From: Stutzerimonas zhaodongensis | Lineage (GTDB): Bacteria > Pseudomonadota > Gammaproteobacteria > Pseudomonadales > Pseudomonadaceae | Reading direction: 5' to 3' | Assembly (NCBI RefSeq): GCF_003696365.1 | Contig: NZ_RFFM01000001.1 | Span: 1,193,852 to 1,257,851 of the forward strand | DNA: 64,000 nt | Part shown: in pieces, positions 48,919-57,809 of the stretch | Layout of the letters: the number at the start of each line of letters is the position of its first letter | Position numbering within the stretch: the first letter of the stretch is position 1 | Translations under genes and position numbers: made by a program | The notes under the pieces: model-generated | What the model was told of the DNA's origin: nothing | Seen by the model: the letters and a program-made list of their open reading frames with translations, nothing else | Databases searched by the model: none

Positions 48919-50261
48919 GCATCGGTCATTGGACTCGCCGTGTGGCGCTGCCTACCGTCCTATACGGGGTCGTCTTTAGCGCGTCGGCATTGGAGGCCGA
49001 AGATCCGTTCATTATTGGAGTCTGTTCGCATGAGCTGCACCTGCCTGCCAGCCGCGACACGGGCTTCGAACTGCTGCGGCAGGCCGGTATCGAATCAGTA
49101 CGGACCGACGCGCACTGGGCATTTGTCGAACGCAGCCGCAATAAGCTCGCGATTGAGCCTCACTGGAACACCTACCTGGCTAAGACACAGGCGCAGGGCA
49201 TCGACAGCCTGCTGATTCTCGGTTACGGCAACATCCATCATGGCGACGGCGAAAAACCGCGCAGCGAGCCGATCCGAGCCGCCTACAACCGTTACGTGGC
49301 GTTCGTCGCGCAACAGCTGCGCGGTCGCGTACGACATTACGAAGTCTGGAACGAATGGGACCTCGAGAACCCTGATGATCCCGAGTTCTCCCAGGACTAT
49401 GCACGGCTGGTTGCCGACGCCGCAGGAATCATCCGCCAGCACGACCCCGACGCTAAGGTGCTGGCCGGGGCAGTCACCAGTGAAGGTATCAAGTCCGGCT
49501 TTGCCCTGCGCCTGATTGAGGCCGGGGTCATGCAGTCTGTCGATGGGCTTTCCCTGCACCCGTACGTCCACTGCTACGGCCGCGGACGCGACACCCCCGA
49601 AGCCTGGATCAAATGGCTCACGGAGATCGATCTAGACCTGTCCCGTGCCGCCAACCAGCCTGTTCCTCTCTACCTGACGGAGATGGCCTGGCCATCGCAC
49701 AAGGGCGCATGCGGCTTCGACGAAACCACACAGGCAGCCTATCTGGCCCGAAGTTACTTTCTCGCCAAAACACTACCCAACGTGCGCGGCTATTGGTGGT
49801 ACGACTTCCGAAACGATGGCGCTGATCTCCGGGAGCGAGAGCACAACTTCGGCCTGCTTCGTCAGGACTACTCGCCGAAGCTGGCATACCAGGTACTTAA
49901 GGCCATAAGCCCGATTATCGAGCAATTTCAGTTCCTTGAGCGGGTCGCCGGATCGGACGAGAGTACGGTGCAGCTTCGGTTTGGCAACGGCGAGGAACAG
50001 TTGCTGATCGCCTGGAGTACCGACAAGCCTCGCTCAGTCAGTATCACCTCGAACGGCCCAAAGTCAGGCGAGGTGGAACTGATCGATAGCGCGCAGCCAA
50101 ACAGAGGAAGGACAGCTGCCGCGAACCAGTGGCAATGCCCTGCAGATGGCAAAACCTGCTCGGCCCGCATTGAACTCGGTGAGTTTCCCAAAATCATCAG
50201 CCTTGGCGCGTCCGATCCAGCTGCGGTTGCGCCTGAACAAACGAACCTGGCATTCGATTAG
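48915..50261 (+). CDS. PslG-like GH39 glycoside hydrolase, exported
   Basis: A 448-residue protein. The N-terminal hydrophobic segment (about 8-25, LPTVLYGVVFSASA) looks like a signal or anchor. The TIM barrel has the GH39-like acid/base Glu147 in YEVWNEWDLE and nucleophile Glu256 in YLTEMAWPS. A beta-rich C-terminal part follows (about 355-435). P. aeruginosa PslG is an inner-membrane/periplasmic endoglycosidase in the psl operon, which also encodes Wzy- and Wzx-like proteins; the parallel suggests that this enzyme trims or releases the polymer during export. It is translationally coupled to wzy. Confidence 0.86.
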   Translation: MSIGHWTRRVALPTVLYGVVFSASALEAEDPFIIGVCSHELHLPASRDTGFELLRQAGIESVRTDAHWAFVERSRNKLAIEPHWNTYLAKTQAQGIDSLLILGYGNIHHGDGEKPRSEPIRAAYNRYVAFVAQQLRGRVRHYEVWNEWDLENPDDPEFSQDYARLVADAAGIIRQHDPDAKVLAGAVTSEGIKSGFALRLIEAGVMQSVDGLSLHPYVHCYGRGRDTPEAWIKWLTEIDLDLSRAANQPVPLYLTEMAWPSHKGACGFDETTQAAYLARSYFLAKTLPNVRGYWWYDFRNDGADLREREHNFGLLRQDYSPKLAYQVLKAISPIIEQFQFLERVAGSDESTVQLRFGNGEEQLLIAWSTDKPRSVSITSNGPKSGEVELIDSAQPNRGRTAAANQWQCPADGKTCSARIELGEFPKIISLGASDPAAVAPEQTNLAFD

Positions 50262-50289
50262 AAAACTCCAAGGAACGAGGAATTTACCA

Positions 50290-51408
50290 ATGATCGTGAT
50301 CAATTCACGCTTCCTGACCCAGGAAGTGCGCGGTGTACAACGTTTCGCCGAACAGATCTGCCTGCAGCTGAACGCCTTGCGCGACGACCTAGTGTTCGTA
50401 GCACCAAATGACATCCGCCTGCACGAAAGCGCCGAACTCTTGCATGTGCGCCGCATAGGACGCCATCGAGGCCATCTATGGGAGCAGGTGGACCTTCCGC
50501 TCTGGTTGGCCCGCAATGGTAGCCCTCCGCTGGTTTCGTTATGCAATACCGCACCACTGGCATATGGCAATCAGATCGCCACGCATCACGACATTACCTA
50601 CATCAGGCATCCAGAAAGCTATTCAAGGACGTTTAGAACCGTGTATCGCAACCTGACCCCACTGCTGCTTGGACGCATCAAAGGGTTGATTACCGGGAGC
50701 GAGTTCTCGCGCTCGGAGATCTCAGCCCATTACGGCTACCCAGCGAGCAACATCTGTATCGTGCCGAGTGCCGTGGATGAGCGTTTCCAACCCTTTTGCA
50801 TCGATGTGGCCAGGCGCGGCACGACGCCCTATCTGCTGGCCGTCTCGTCGCCTAGCACACATAAGAACTTTGCTCGGATGGTGGCAGCCTTCTTGCGCAT
50901 AGAAGGCCACAATGAGGTCGAGCTGCGCATAATCGGCGATTCCAACCGGGTGTTCGCCGGCAGCCTGCACGATGTCGACGGCAGCCGGCGTATCCGCAAT
51001 TTAGGCAGACTCCCCGATGATGAGCTGGTGGCGGCCTACCAAGGTGCGACCGCCTTCGTGTTCCCCTCTATTTATGAAGGCTTCGGTATTCCACCGCTTG
51101 AAGCCCAAGCCTGCGGGTGTCCGGTGATTGCAGCACGAGCGGCGTCCATACCAGAGGTCTTGGGCGACAGCGCGCTGTATTTTGATCCATTGAAAGTGGC
51201 GGACCTCACCCTTGCCATGGAACGGGTTCTGAGCGACGAAGCCTTGCGCCAGGACCTGCGACAGCGCGGCAAGACCAACGTGGCGCGCTACTGCTGGAAC
51301 TCGTCCGCCCGTCGAGTATCCCGCTTGATCGACCAGGCGTTTAACGGGGCGCAAAACACGGAAACCACAGACGAAGGACCGCTCCCCCTCAGCGAGCCTA
51401 AGCACTAG
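50290..51408 (+). CDS. GT4-family glycosyltransferase
   Basis: A 372-residue GT-B enzyme starting at the ATG 50290 (MIVINSRFLTQEVRGVQRFA) behind GAGG; a longer reading from 50146 would overlap the GH39 gene and is rejected. THHDITYIRHPESYSRTFR, AVSSPSTHKNFARMVAAFLR and the donor-binding PSIYEGFGIPPLEAQACGCP are visible. It is similar in type to PslH/PslI-like mannosyltransferases. Confidence 0.9.
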   Translation: MIVINSRFLTQEVRGVQRFAEQICLQLNALRDDLVFVAPNDIRLHESAELLHVRRIGRHRGHLWEQVDLPLWLARNGSPPLVSLCNTAPLAYGNQIATHHDITYIRHPESYSRTFRTVYRNLTPLLLGRIKGLITGSEFSRSEISAHYGYPASNICIVPSAVDERFQPFCIDVARRGTTPYLLAVSSPSTHKNFARMVAAFLRIEGHNEVELRIIGDSNRVFAGSLHDVDGSRRIRNLGRLPDDELVAAYQGATAFVFPSIYEGFGIPPLEAQACGCPVIAARAASIPEVLGDSALYFDPLKVADLTLAMERVLSDEALRQDLRQRGKTNVARYCWNSSARRVSRLIDQAFNGAQNTETTDEGPLPLSEPKH

Positions 51409-51555
51409 AGGCACTCGCGGAGCAACCGGGCAGTCGCGCCCAGGCCGGAGCACTGCGAGCGCCTCGCAATTGAACCTGCAATCGCCACTTCAGCTAACCC
51501 CTGCCCTGCTCTGCAGTGACGGGCGCCCTTCCACAACTTCAAGAAAGGCAATCGT

Positions 51556-52773
51556 ATGAAAATCGCCATTGTTCATGACTGGCTAGTGACCTACGCCGGG
51601 GCCGAAAGGGTTCTGTCCGCGTTGCTGGATGTCTGGCCCGAAGCCGACCTGTTTGCGGTAATCGACTTTCTCTCCGATGAGGACCGCGCCAACCTCGGCG
51701 GCAAGCGAGCGAACACGACCTTTATCCAGCAGCTGCCAAAAGCAAAGACGCATTACCAGAAGTACCTGCCATTAATGCCCCTTGCCATTGAGCAGTTGGA
51801 CATGTCGGCTTACGACCTGGTGATTTCCAGCAGCCATGCGGTGGCGAAAGGCGTGCTCACGGGACCCAATCAGCTGCATATCAGCTACGTGCATTCACCG
51901 ATACGTTATGCCTGGGATCTGCAGCACCAGTATCTGCATGAAGCGAGTCTGGATCACGGATTCAAGGCAAAGCTCGCACGAATGCTGCTGCACTACATGC
52001 GGATGTGGGATCAGCGTACGGCCAGCGGCGTGGATGACTTTGTCGCCAACTCACACTTCATTGGCCGGCGTATCAACAAAAGCTATCGACGTGAATCGAC
52101 GGTCATCTACCCGCCTGTCGACACCCGTCAATTCACGCTTCACGCAACCAAGGAGGATTACTACCTGACCGCCTCGCGGATGGTGCCGTACAAGCGTATC
52201 CCAATGATCGTGGAGGCCTTCTCAAAGATGCCAGACAAGAAATTGGTCGTGATCGGCACCGGGCCAGAAATGGAAAAGGCCAAGGAACTTGCGACACCAA
52301 ATGTGACGCTGATGGGCTATCAGAGTTTTGCAGTGCTGCTTCACCACATGCAGCGTGCACGCGCCTTTGTGTTCGCTGCCGAGGAAGACTTCGGCATCGC
52401 GCCGATTGAGGCTCAGTCTTGCGGCACCCCGGTGATCGCTTATGGGAAAGGTGGCGTGCTAGAAACAGTTCGGGGAATCGACCACCCGGAGCCCACGGGA
52501 GTGTTCTACAACGAGCAGACCCCGGACTCGTTAATAGCCGCAATAGAGCAGTTCGAGGCGCAAGAGCATCTCTTTCAAGCTGAGACGTGTCGCACGAGTG
52601 CCGAAAGATTTTCAACCGAACGATTCAGGCAGGAGATTAAGACTTTCATCGATACTAGGGTTCGCGAGGTTTCGTTGCTCCAGGGGCAAGAAGGGCTTGT
52701 CCATCGTCCAACGGTCACACCGGTAAGTGTTACACCGATATACCCGACGGCGGTTCCCATGAAGCACGCTTGA
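51556..52773 (+). CDS. GT4-family glycosyltransferase, WbaZ-like mannosyltransferase subtype
   Basis: A 405-residue GT-B enzyme. MKIAIVHDWLVTYAGAERVL and ISYVHSPIRYAWDLQHQYLH are hallmarks of WbaZ/PslI-like mannosyltransferases, followed by FAAEEDFGIAPIEAQSCGTP for the donor site. The C-terminal ~40 residues (ending VPMKHA) are Val/Pro/Thr-rich and atypical. AAAGG precedes the ATG. A 147-bp gap without visible features separates it from the previous gene. Confidence 0.88.
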   Translation: MKIAIVHDWLVTYAGAERVLSALLDVWPEADLFAVIDFLSDEDRANLGGKRANTTFIQQLPKAKTHYQKYLPLMPLAIEQLDMSAYDLVISSSHAVAKGVLTGPNQLHISYVHSPIRYAWDLQHQYLHEASLDHGFKAKLARMLLHYMRMWDQRTASGVDDFVANSHFIGRRINKSYRRESTVIYPPVDTRQFTLHATKEDYYLTASRMVPYKRIPMIVEAFSKMPDKKLVVIGTGPEMEKAKELATPNVTLMGYQSFAVLLHHMQRARAFVFAAEEDFGIAPIEAQSCGTPVIAYGKGGVLETVRGIDHPEPTGVFYNEQTPDSLIAAIEQFEAQEHLFQAETCRTSAERFSTERFRQEIKTFIDTRVREVSLLQGQEGLVHRPTVTPVSVTPIYPTAVPMKHA

Positions 52774-52806
52774 CCACGCCCCATCTCTGATTGCGAGGCT
52801 TCAAGG

Positions 52807-53139
52807 ATGAACACAGCAACCGCAACACACCGTACTCGGGCCCTTTCAGCATTAAGTCTTACCTTGCTGATTACTGGGACGAGTTACGCCGGCCATAAAC
52901 CAGACGCTGTAAGCGATCACCTTCATCCACAAGGATATAAGGATGCGCCGCAGCATACCTGCGCCATAGGTGGCGAGTCAGCGGCGATCATATTCAAATT
53001 GGGCGCTCACGCTGCTGGCCAAGCCTGCGCCAGACCCAACGGCATCGACGCCGCTACGCCTGCACCTATACGCCTGGCTAGGCCGCTCTCCGGTACTCCA
53101 TATATACGTTCCAGCGACAGCATCCGTTACTCGTTTTGA
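52807..53139 (+). CDS. Possible small exported protein in the cluster, unknown
   Basis: A 110-residue ORF with GAGG 8 bases before the ATG. An N-terminal signal-like stretch (ALSALSLTLLITGTSYAG) precedes an unremarkable mature chain that resembles no family I know. It could be a remnant of a larger exported protein truncated by a frameshift, since the following 350 bp have no clear enzyme gene. Confidence 0.4.
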   Translation: MNTATATHRTRALSALSLTLLITGTSYAGHKPDAVSDHLHPQGYKDAPQHTCAIGGESAAIIFKLGAHAAGQACARPNGIDAATPAPIRLARPLSGTPYIRSSDSIRYSF

Positions 53140-53165
53140 ACCCTGCGGCATTCTTCGGAGGCACC

Positions 53166-53384
53166 ATGGACAGTGCAAATCAAACCAACCGCCCGCTCGT
53201 TTATGCAGATGGTTATTCCTATACCGAGATATTCCAGGCGCCAGAACTTCCAGGCACACCGGCAAGCGACCGTTTGATCAGCGTCTTCCATGCTTTTTTT
53301 ACTGCTGATCCAGACCATGTTCACGATGAGCCTGACGTTGCGCGATTCGCAGAGACAAGCAAGTTATCTGGCAACACCGTCTGA
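53166..53384 (+). CDS. Small 72-residue protein in the cluster, unknown
   Basis: A strong GGAGG is 5 bases before the ATG at 53166. The protein begins MDSANQTNRPLVYADGYSYT and has no membrane segment. It is acidic with several His (FFTADPDHVHDEPDV). No family is recognised. Placement between glycosyltransferases suggests an accessory or degraded gene. Confidence 0.45.
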   Translation: MDSANQTNRPLVYADGYSYTEIFQAPELPGTPASDRLISVFHAFFTADPDHVHDEPDVARFAETSKLSGNTV

Positions 53385-53497
53385 CCCCGCTAGCGTCACC
53401 TCCCGCTATCTACTCCCACCGCATCGCCGCAATGGCGTTGCGGATTCAATTTGCGCAAGTGAATGAGCGGCCACTTAATATCCACGCGAGACAAATC

Positions 53498-54496
53498 ATG
53501 TCCACGAAAACCACTGTGGTGACCGTGACCTACGGTGATCGTCTGCCCTATTTGCAGCATTTGGTCGAGCGCGCGCTGAGTTTTGCTGAAGTCAGCGACG
53601 TGATAGTGGTGAGCAATGCGTCCTCCTTACCCCTCGGCCAGTTAATCGAACGTTGGCCTGGACGAGTCCGGCTGATCGAGTTGGCAGAGAACACTGGATC
53701 CGCTAATGGATACGCCGTTGCGCTCAAGGCAGCGCTGGAAGGCGGCGCCGAATACATCTGGATGATGGACGACGATAATGCTCCAACAGGTGCAGCGGTT
53801 CTCATCCTGCACCGAGAGCTTAAGCGCCTCGCCGCGTTGCTTGGCACTGACCGAGTAGCGGTATTAGGTTATCGCGCGACCCAACAAGCCGACGTCGAGC
53901 ATGGCATACCCGAGCGGTATGTTACACAGCGGCGCTCCAGCTACTTTGGTTTCCATGTCGCGCAATTACCGTACAAGATCTGGCGCCGCCTGCCTTGGGG
54001 AAGGCGGCCCGGTAAGCGGCCAACGAGCATAAGCCTGCCGTTTGCGCCCTATGGCGGCATGCTGGCGCACCGCAGCCTGTACGAGCGTATCGGCGTGCCT
54101 CTGAAGGAGCTGGTGCTCTACGTTGACGACACTGAATATACCCGCCGCATAACGGCTGGCGGTGGGAGGCTGTACCTTTTCACCGATGCGGTAATCGACG
54201 AACTGGAGCAGTCTTGGAACACCAAGCAACGCACCCGTAACATTTATGAAAGTTTTCTGCTCGGTGATTCCGATTTTCGAGCCTATTACACCGCACGCAA
54301 TCAAGCATGGTTCGATAAGAACATCTGGGTCGCCTCCCCTTGGCTCCACCGCCTAAATCGAGCGGTATTTTTAATCCTACTCCGCCTCGTCGCCCGACTT
54401 TGCAATAGCCAGCAACGCCTGGCTTTGATCGAGCAAGCCATCCATGACGGGGAGACAGGGGCACTGGGTATGAGCAAAACCTTCCCGTTGCGTTGA
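53498..54496 (+). CDS. GT2 glycosyltransferase, GlfT-like
   Basis: A 332-residue GT-A enzyme from the ATG at 53498 (MSTKTTVVTVTYGDRLPYLQ). The metal-binding motif is in YIWMMDDDNAPTG and a second acidic motif is YVDDTEYTRRITA, resembling galactofuranosyl- and rhamnosyltransferases. The SD is weak. The upstream 110 bp do not contain a better start. Confidence 0.88.
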   Translation: MSTKTTVVTVTYGDRLPYLQHLVERALSFAEVSDVIVVSNASSLPLGQLIERWPGRVRLIELAENTGSANGYAVALKAALEGGAEYIWMMDDDNAPTGAAVLILHRELKRLAALLGTDRVAVLGYRATQQADVEHGIPERYVTQRRSSYFGFHVAQLPYKIWRRLPWGRRPGKRPTSISLPFAPYGGMLAHRSLYERIGVPLKELVLYVDDTEYTRRITAGGGRLYLFTDAVIDELEQSWNTKQRTRNIYESFLLGDSDFRAYYTARNQAWFDKNIWVASPWLHRLNRAVFLILLRLVARLCNSQQRLALIEQAIHDGETGALGMSKTFPLR

Positions 54497-54537
54497 CCAC
54501 TGTCATCCCTGCTCATCTTCTCCACCAGGAGACCTAA

Positions 54538-55608
54538 ATGGATATCGCATCGGTGCAACGCGACGAAAACAACTTCGACTTTCTGCGGTTCTTCGCCGCG
54601 TCAGCGGTAGTCATTGGTCACTGTTACTGGCTATCAGGACAAGGCGAGGTTGAGCCGGTGCGCCTGTTCACAGGCTCCATGGACACGGCTGATATAGCCG
54701 TAAACCTGTTCTTCGTGATGAGCGGCTTCTTGATCGCCGCTTCGTGGATCAACAGCCGCAGCACGTTGGATTTCGCAGCTAAACGGGCGCTTCGCATATT
54801 TCCGGCCCTGGCGGTCTCGACCCTCTTGACGACATTTGTCGTCGGCCCGCTGGCGACGGGGCTGTCGCTCGGCGAGTACATGCTCAACAGCCAGACGGTG
54901 CGCTACCTGTCGAACATGGCCCTGATCACCCAGTTTCACCTGCCTGGTGTCTTTGCTGACAATCCATTCCCCAATACCGTCAACGGCTCGGTCTGGACGC
55001 TGCCTTACGAAGTCCTGATGTACACAACGCTCTTGCTGCTGGGCCTGTTCAAGCTATTCGGCCGGATAGCGGTTCTGCTGGTACCCCTGGCACTGATCCT
55101 GATTCACTTCCATCTTGCGCCGAACCTTGGCCTGGAAAGCGATATTCTGCGAAAAACCACGCGCCTGGGCATGTTCTTTTTTCTAGGCTCAGCGCTATAT
55201 CTGTATCGCCTGAGCATCCCCTGGAACTGGAAGGTTGCGCTAACTCTTCTGGCCCTCACGTTACTCAGCGCAAGGACCGAGCTATGGTTCTACTTCCACG
55301 TTCTGACCCTTCCTTACCTCACTATCTATCTGGCGCATTTGAAGATCTTCCGGCTGTCTCGCTTCGGCAGATATGGCGACTTTTCATACGGCATATACAT
55401 CTACAGCTTTCCGTTACAGCAGCTTTTGATGTACTGGCTAAGCCCCCGGCTTCCATTACCGGCATTCATGGTGCTCAGTTTGACAGTCAGTATCATCATC
55501 GCAGCCGTATCCTGGCACCTGATCGAATCTCCGTCGTTGCAACTCAAGCGATTCATTCCAAGTAAAGGCAGACGCATCTCTGAAGCGCGATTGAACCCGG
55601 CGCCATGA
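54538..55608 (+). CDS. Acyltransferase-3 family membrane protein (sugar O-acetyltransferase)
   Basis: A 356-residue integral membrane enzyme with about ten helices. NNFDFLRFFAASAVVIGHCY contains the typical N-terminal RxxAxxxVxxxH-type block (here RFFAASAVVIGHC), and FFVMSGFLIAASW is the second family motif. It would O-acetylate the polysaccharide, as PslL is proposed to do. AGGAG lies before the ATG. It is the last gene of the cluster. Confidence 0.93.
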   Translation: MDIASVQRDENNFDFLRFFAASAVVIGHCYWLSGQGEVEPVRLFTGSMDTADIAVNLFFVMSGFLIAASWINSRSTLDFAAKRALRIFPALAVSTLLTTFVVGPLATGLSLGEYMLNSQTVRYLSNMALITQFHLPGVFADNPFPNTVNGSVWTLPYEVLMYTTLLLLGLFKLFGRIAVLLVPLALILIHFHLAPNLGLESDILRKTTRLGMFFFLGSALYLYRLSIPWNWKVALTLLALTLLSARTELWFYFHVLTLPYLTIYLAHLKIFRLSRFGRYGDFSYGIYIYSFPLQQLLMYWLSPRLPLPAFMVLSLTVSIIIAAVSWHLIESPSLQLKRFIPSKGRRISEARLNPAP

Positions 55609-55635
55609 CCAACGCAGAGGTCATCATTAGCCTGC

Positions 55636-56049
55636 TTAACTGTCTGTATCCGCTGACGATTTGTCGCTGCCTGTGATCAGCCTACGAATAGTGTCTACCA
55701 GCGCCTGAAGCCCTGTCCCTTTGGGCAGGAACTGATCGACCAACTCCCGCCCCTGAATCTGCTGGGGTAAGGCGGCGCTCATCATAAGGATGGGAACGTC
55801 ATCAAATGCCGGATTTCGGCGGATGGCACGAACCATCTCGCCGCCGTTGAGCTCGGGCATCATGTAATCGGTGATGACCAGCGCAGGCTTCACTTCCTGT
55901 AGCTTTGCCAGGCCCTGCGCGCCGTTTGCCGCTTCAATGACCTGGTAACCCTCGTCTTCCAAGATCATGACCATCAGTTTCCTGAGGCCGAGTTCGTCCT
56001 CAACCAGCAATACGAGCGGCTCGTGTCCCTTCGAACGCTCGTCACGCAT
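55636..56049 (-). CDS. CheY-like response regulator (stand-alone receiver)
   Basis: A 137-residue single receiver domain. The acidic pocket is LLVEDELG, the phospho-acceptor is Asp61 in VITDYMMPELNGGE and the conserved Lys is in FLPKG. There is no output domain. The start overlaps the end of the KaiC-like gene by 8 bp, so they act as a pair. The cognate kinase is not adjacent. Confidence 0.93.
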   Translation of the reverse strand: MRDERSKGHEPLVLLVEDELGLRKLMVMILEDEGYQVIEAANGAQGLAKLQEVKPALVITDYMMPELNGGEMVRAIRRNPAFDDVPILMMSAALPQQIQGRELVDQFLPKGTGLQALVDTIRRLITGSDKSSADTDS

Positions 56050-57520
56050 CCCGCCTCCCCACTGGAGGTAGACGGTGTGGCTGCCCCGTCACTACCCCTT
56101 CCGTGCGCTGCATGCGCTCACCCAGTCTGAAACCTTCGGCGCCCAGGTGAAACTCGTAGACATAGGGATCGAAGCCGCTCTCGCGCATTTTCAAGATCGC
56201 CAATGTGCGGTAGAGCCTGGACTCGAGTTCGGCATATCTAAGCAGGACGATGTTCTCTGCTATTGCCGATACCGCGGCGAACTGTAGCCCGGTATCGCCA
56301 CCCACGATCTCCGCCAGCTCGGCGGTGAATATCGTAGTGACGCCCTCGCAGCGCAGAATCGCCGTCAAGGTGCTGATGAAACGACCCAAGCGCTGCTCAT
56401 TGACGGCAGCCTGCTTGAAAGCGTCGACTCCGTCGATGAACAGGCGCTTGACGCCCCGACGGCGTATCGCCTCGAGAATCTCCTCCGCCAGCTGATCCTG
56501 TAACAACTCGGTCGGAGTGTGATGAAGAATTTCAACGACGCCGCTGTCGATCAGTTCGCCAAGGCCCAACCCCAGCGCGTTGGCGCGCCGGCGTAGGCGG
56601 TGCGCATCCTCATAGAATCCGAATACCAGACCCGGCTCGGCCTCGCTGCTTTCACAGATAAAGCTCAGCCCTAGCGTGGTCTTGCCTACACCAGTCGGCC
56701 CGACCAATAGTGTTGTCGAGGAATAAGGAACGCCGCCTTCGATGATCTCATCGAGCCGAGCGACGCCAGTGCTCAGGCGCTCATCGCGCATCGGCGCCGA
56801 ATCCAGCTCACCAGTGACCGCCTCAAGCCGAGGGAATACCCGGAAGCCATCGCTCGTAATCGTGCTCATATGCCGGCCGCCGATGAAATCGCTACCCCGG
56901 AACTTGTGCACCTGTAGATATCGGTAGGTTCGGAATTTGTCTTCGTCGCTGCCCAGTTGAAACCAGCCATCCACCATGGTGAATTCAGGGCAACCGGAGT
57001 CGCGCTTGCTGTTGGTCAGCAGCAGGATCGTGCAACCCACAACGTCGGCATAAATCGAGAGGTCATTGATGAACTCACGGAACGCGCGTTCCGACGCCGC
57101 ATTCTCCTCAAGCGCAAATAGCCCGTCGATTACGATCAGTGAAGCGCTCTGCCGCTTTCCGTTGCGAGTCAGGTAACGAAGGATACCCTCCAGGCCTTCC
57201 GTTCGAAGCGTATCGAATGCGCTTTCATACACCACCGAAGTACCCGCGAACCGGTTGTCCATGAAGGACATGTTCTGTAGATGCCGCAACAGCCTGTGGT
57301 GCGTTTCGGCCAGCAAAGTCACATACAGCGACCGCTCGCCACCGGCAGCCCACGCGTAGCAGATCTGGTTGGCAAGGATGGTTTTCCCCTCGCCCGGCCC
57401 ACCTTGGATGATGTAGACCGCCTTGGGCAGCAGGCCGCCTTTGAGCACAGCATCCAGCCCCGGCACGCCAGTCGGGATATGGTCTGGCGCAGTCGGCGAG
57501 AGCGTATGGGAATCGGTCAC
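56042..57520 (-). CDS. KaiC-like tandem RecA-fold ATPase
   Basis: A 492-residue protein from a GTG start (GGAAAG upstream). It has two RecA-like domains. The CI Walker A is QGGPGEGKTILAN near residues 39-51, the CII Walker A GPTGVGKTTLGLS near 275. The KaiC-type catalytic acidic pair is reduced in CI (LAETHH) and present as ED in CII (FYEDAHRL). The C-terminal strand LAILKMRESGFDPYVYEF is diagnostic of the KaiC family. There is no KaiA or KaiB nearby, so a circadian role is unlikely; with the CheY partner it may be a signalling switch. Confidence 0.92.
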   Translation of the reverse strand: MTDSHTLSPTAPDHIPTGVPGLDAVLKGGLLPKAVYIIQGGPGEGKTILANQICYAWAAGGERSLYVTLLAETHHRLLRHLQNMSFMDNRFAGTSVVYESAFDTLRTEGLEGILRYLTRNGKRQSASLIVIDGLFALEENAASERAFREFINDLSIYADVVGCTILLLTNSKRDSGCPEFTMVDGWFQLGSDEDKFRTYRYLQVHKFRGSDFIGGRHMSTITSDGFRVFPRLEAVTGELDSAPMRDERLSTGVARLDEIIEGGVPYSSTTLLVGPTGVGKTTLGLSFICESSEAEPGLVFGFYEDAHRLRRRANALGLGLGELIDSGVVEILHHTPTELLQDQLAEEILEAIRRRGVKRLFIDGVDAFKQAAVNEQRLGRFISTLTAILRCEGVTTIFTAELAEIVGGDTGLQFAAVSAIAENIVLLRYAELESRLYRTLAILKMRESGFDPYVYEFHLGAEGFRLGERMQRTEGVVTGQPHRLPPVGRRDA

Positions 57521-57809
57521 AGCGGCTTTCCGTTCAATTCAGTGCGCGCGCATGGTAGCAAATGGGTGAGGCGCTTCCTTGGCCCCGATGCATGTTGGTC
57601 ACCATGTGCAGGCCGTTGTTCATGTTTCATTGGTTGCTACGACGAACGCATTCGCTGAAGCTTTTACGTCTCATGAAAACGATAGGCGCTTGATCACAAA
57701 CCACCTGCCCATGCCCCCGGTTGTTCAACAACTGATCACCCGAGGTGGAGCCTTGCGACTAAACCACCTACCATGCGCCGCGAACCAAAGCCCGATAAAA
57801 ACCAGACCT

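Noticed and set aside
50146-50289. Longer start for the second GT4 gene
   Set aside because: It would overlap the GH39 coding region by over 100 bp; the ATG at 50290 has an SD and gives a normal GT-B N terminus.
51001-51453. Minus-strand open frame of 150 codons inside a GT4 gene
   Set aside because: Antisense shadow with no domain, no SD and no matching neighbour.
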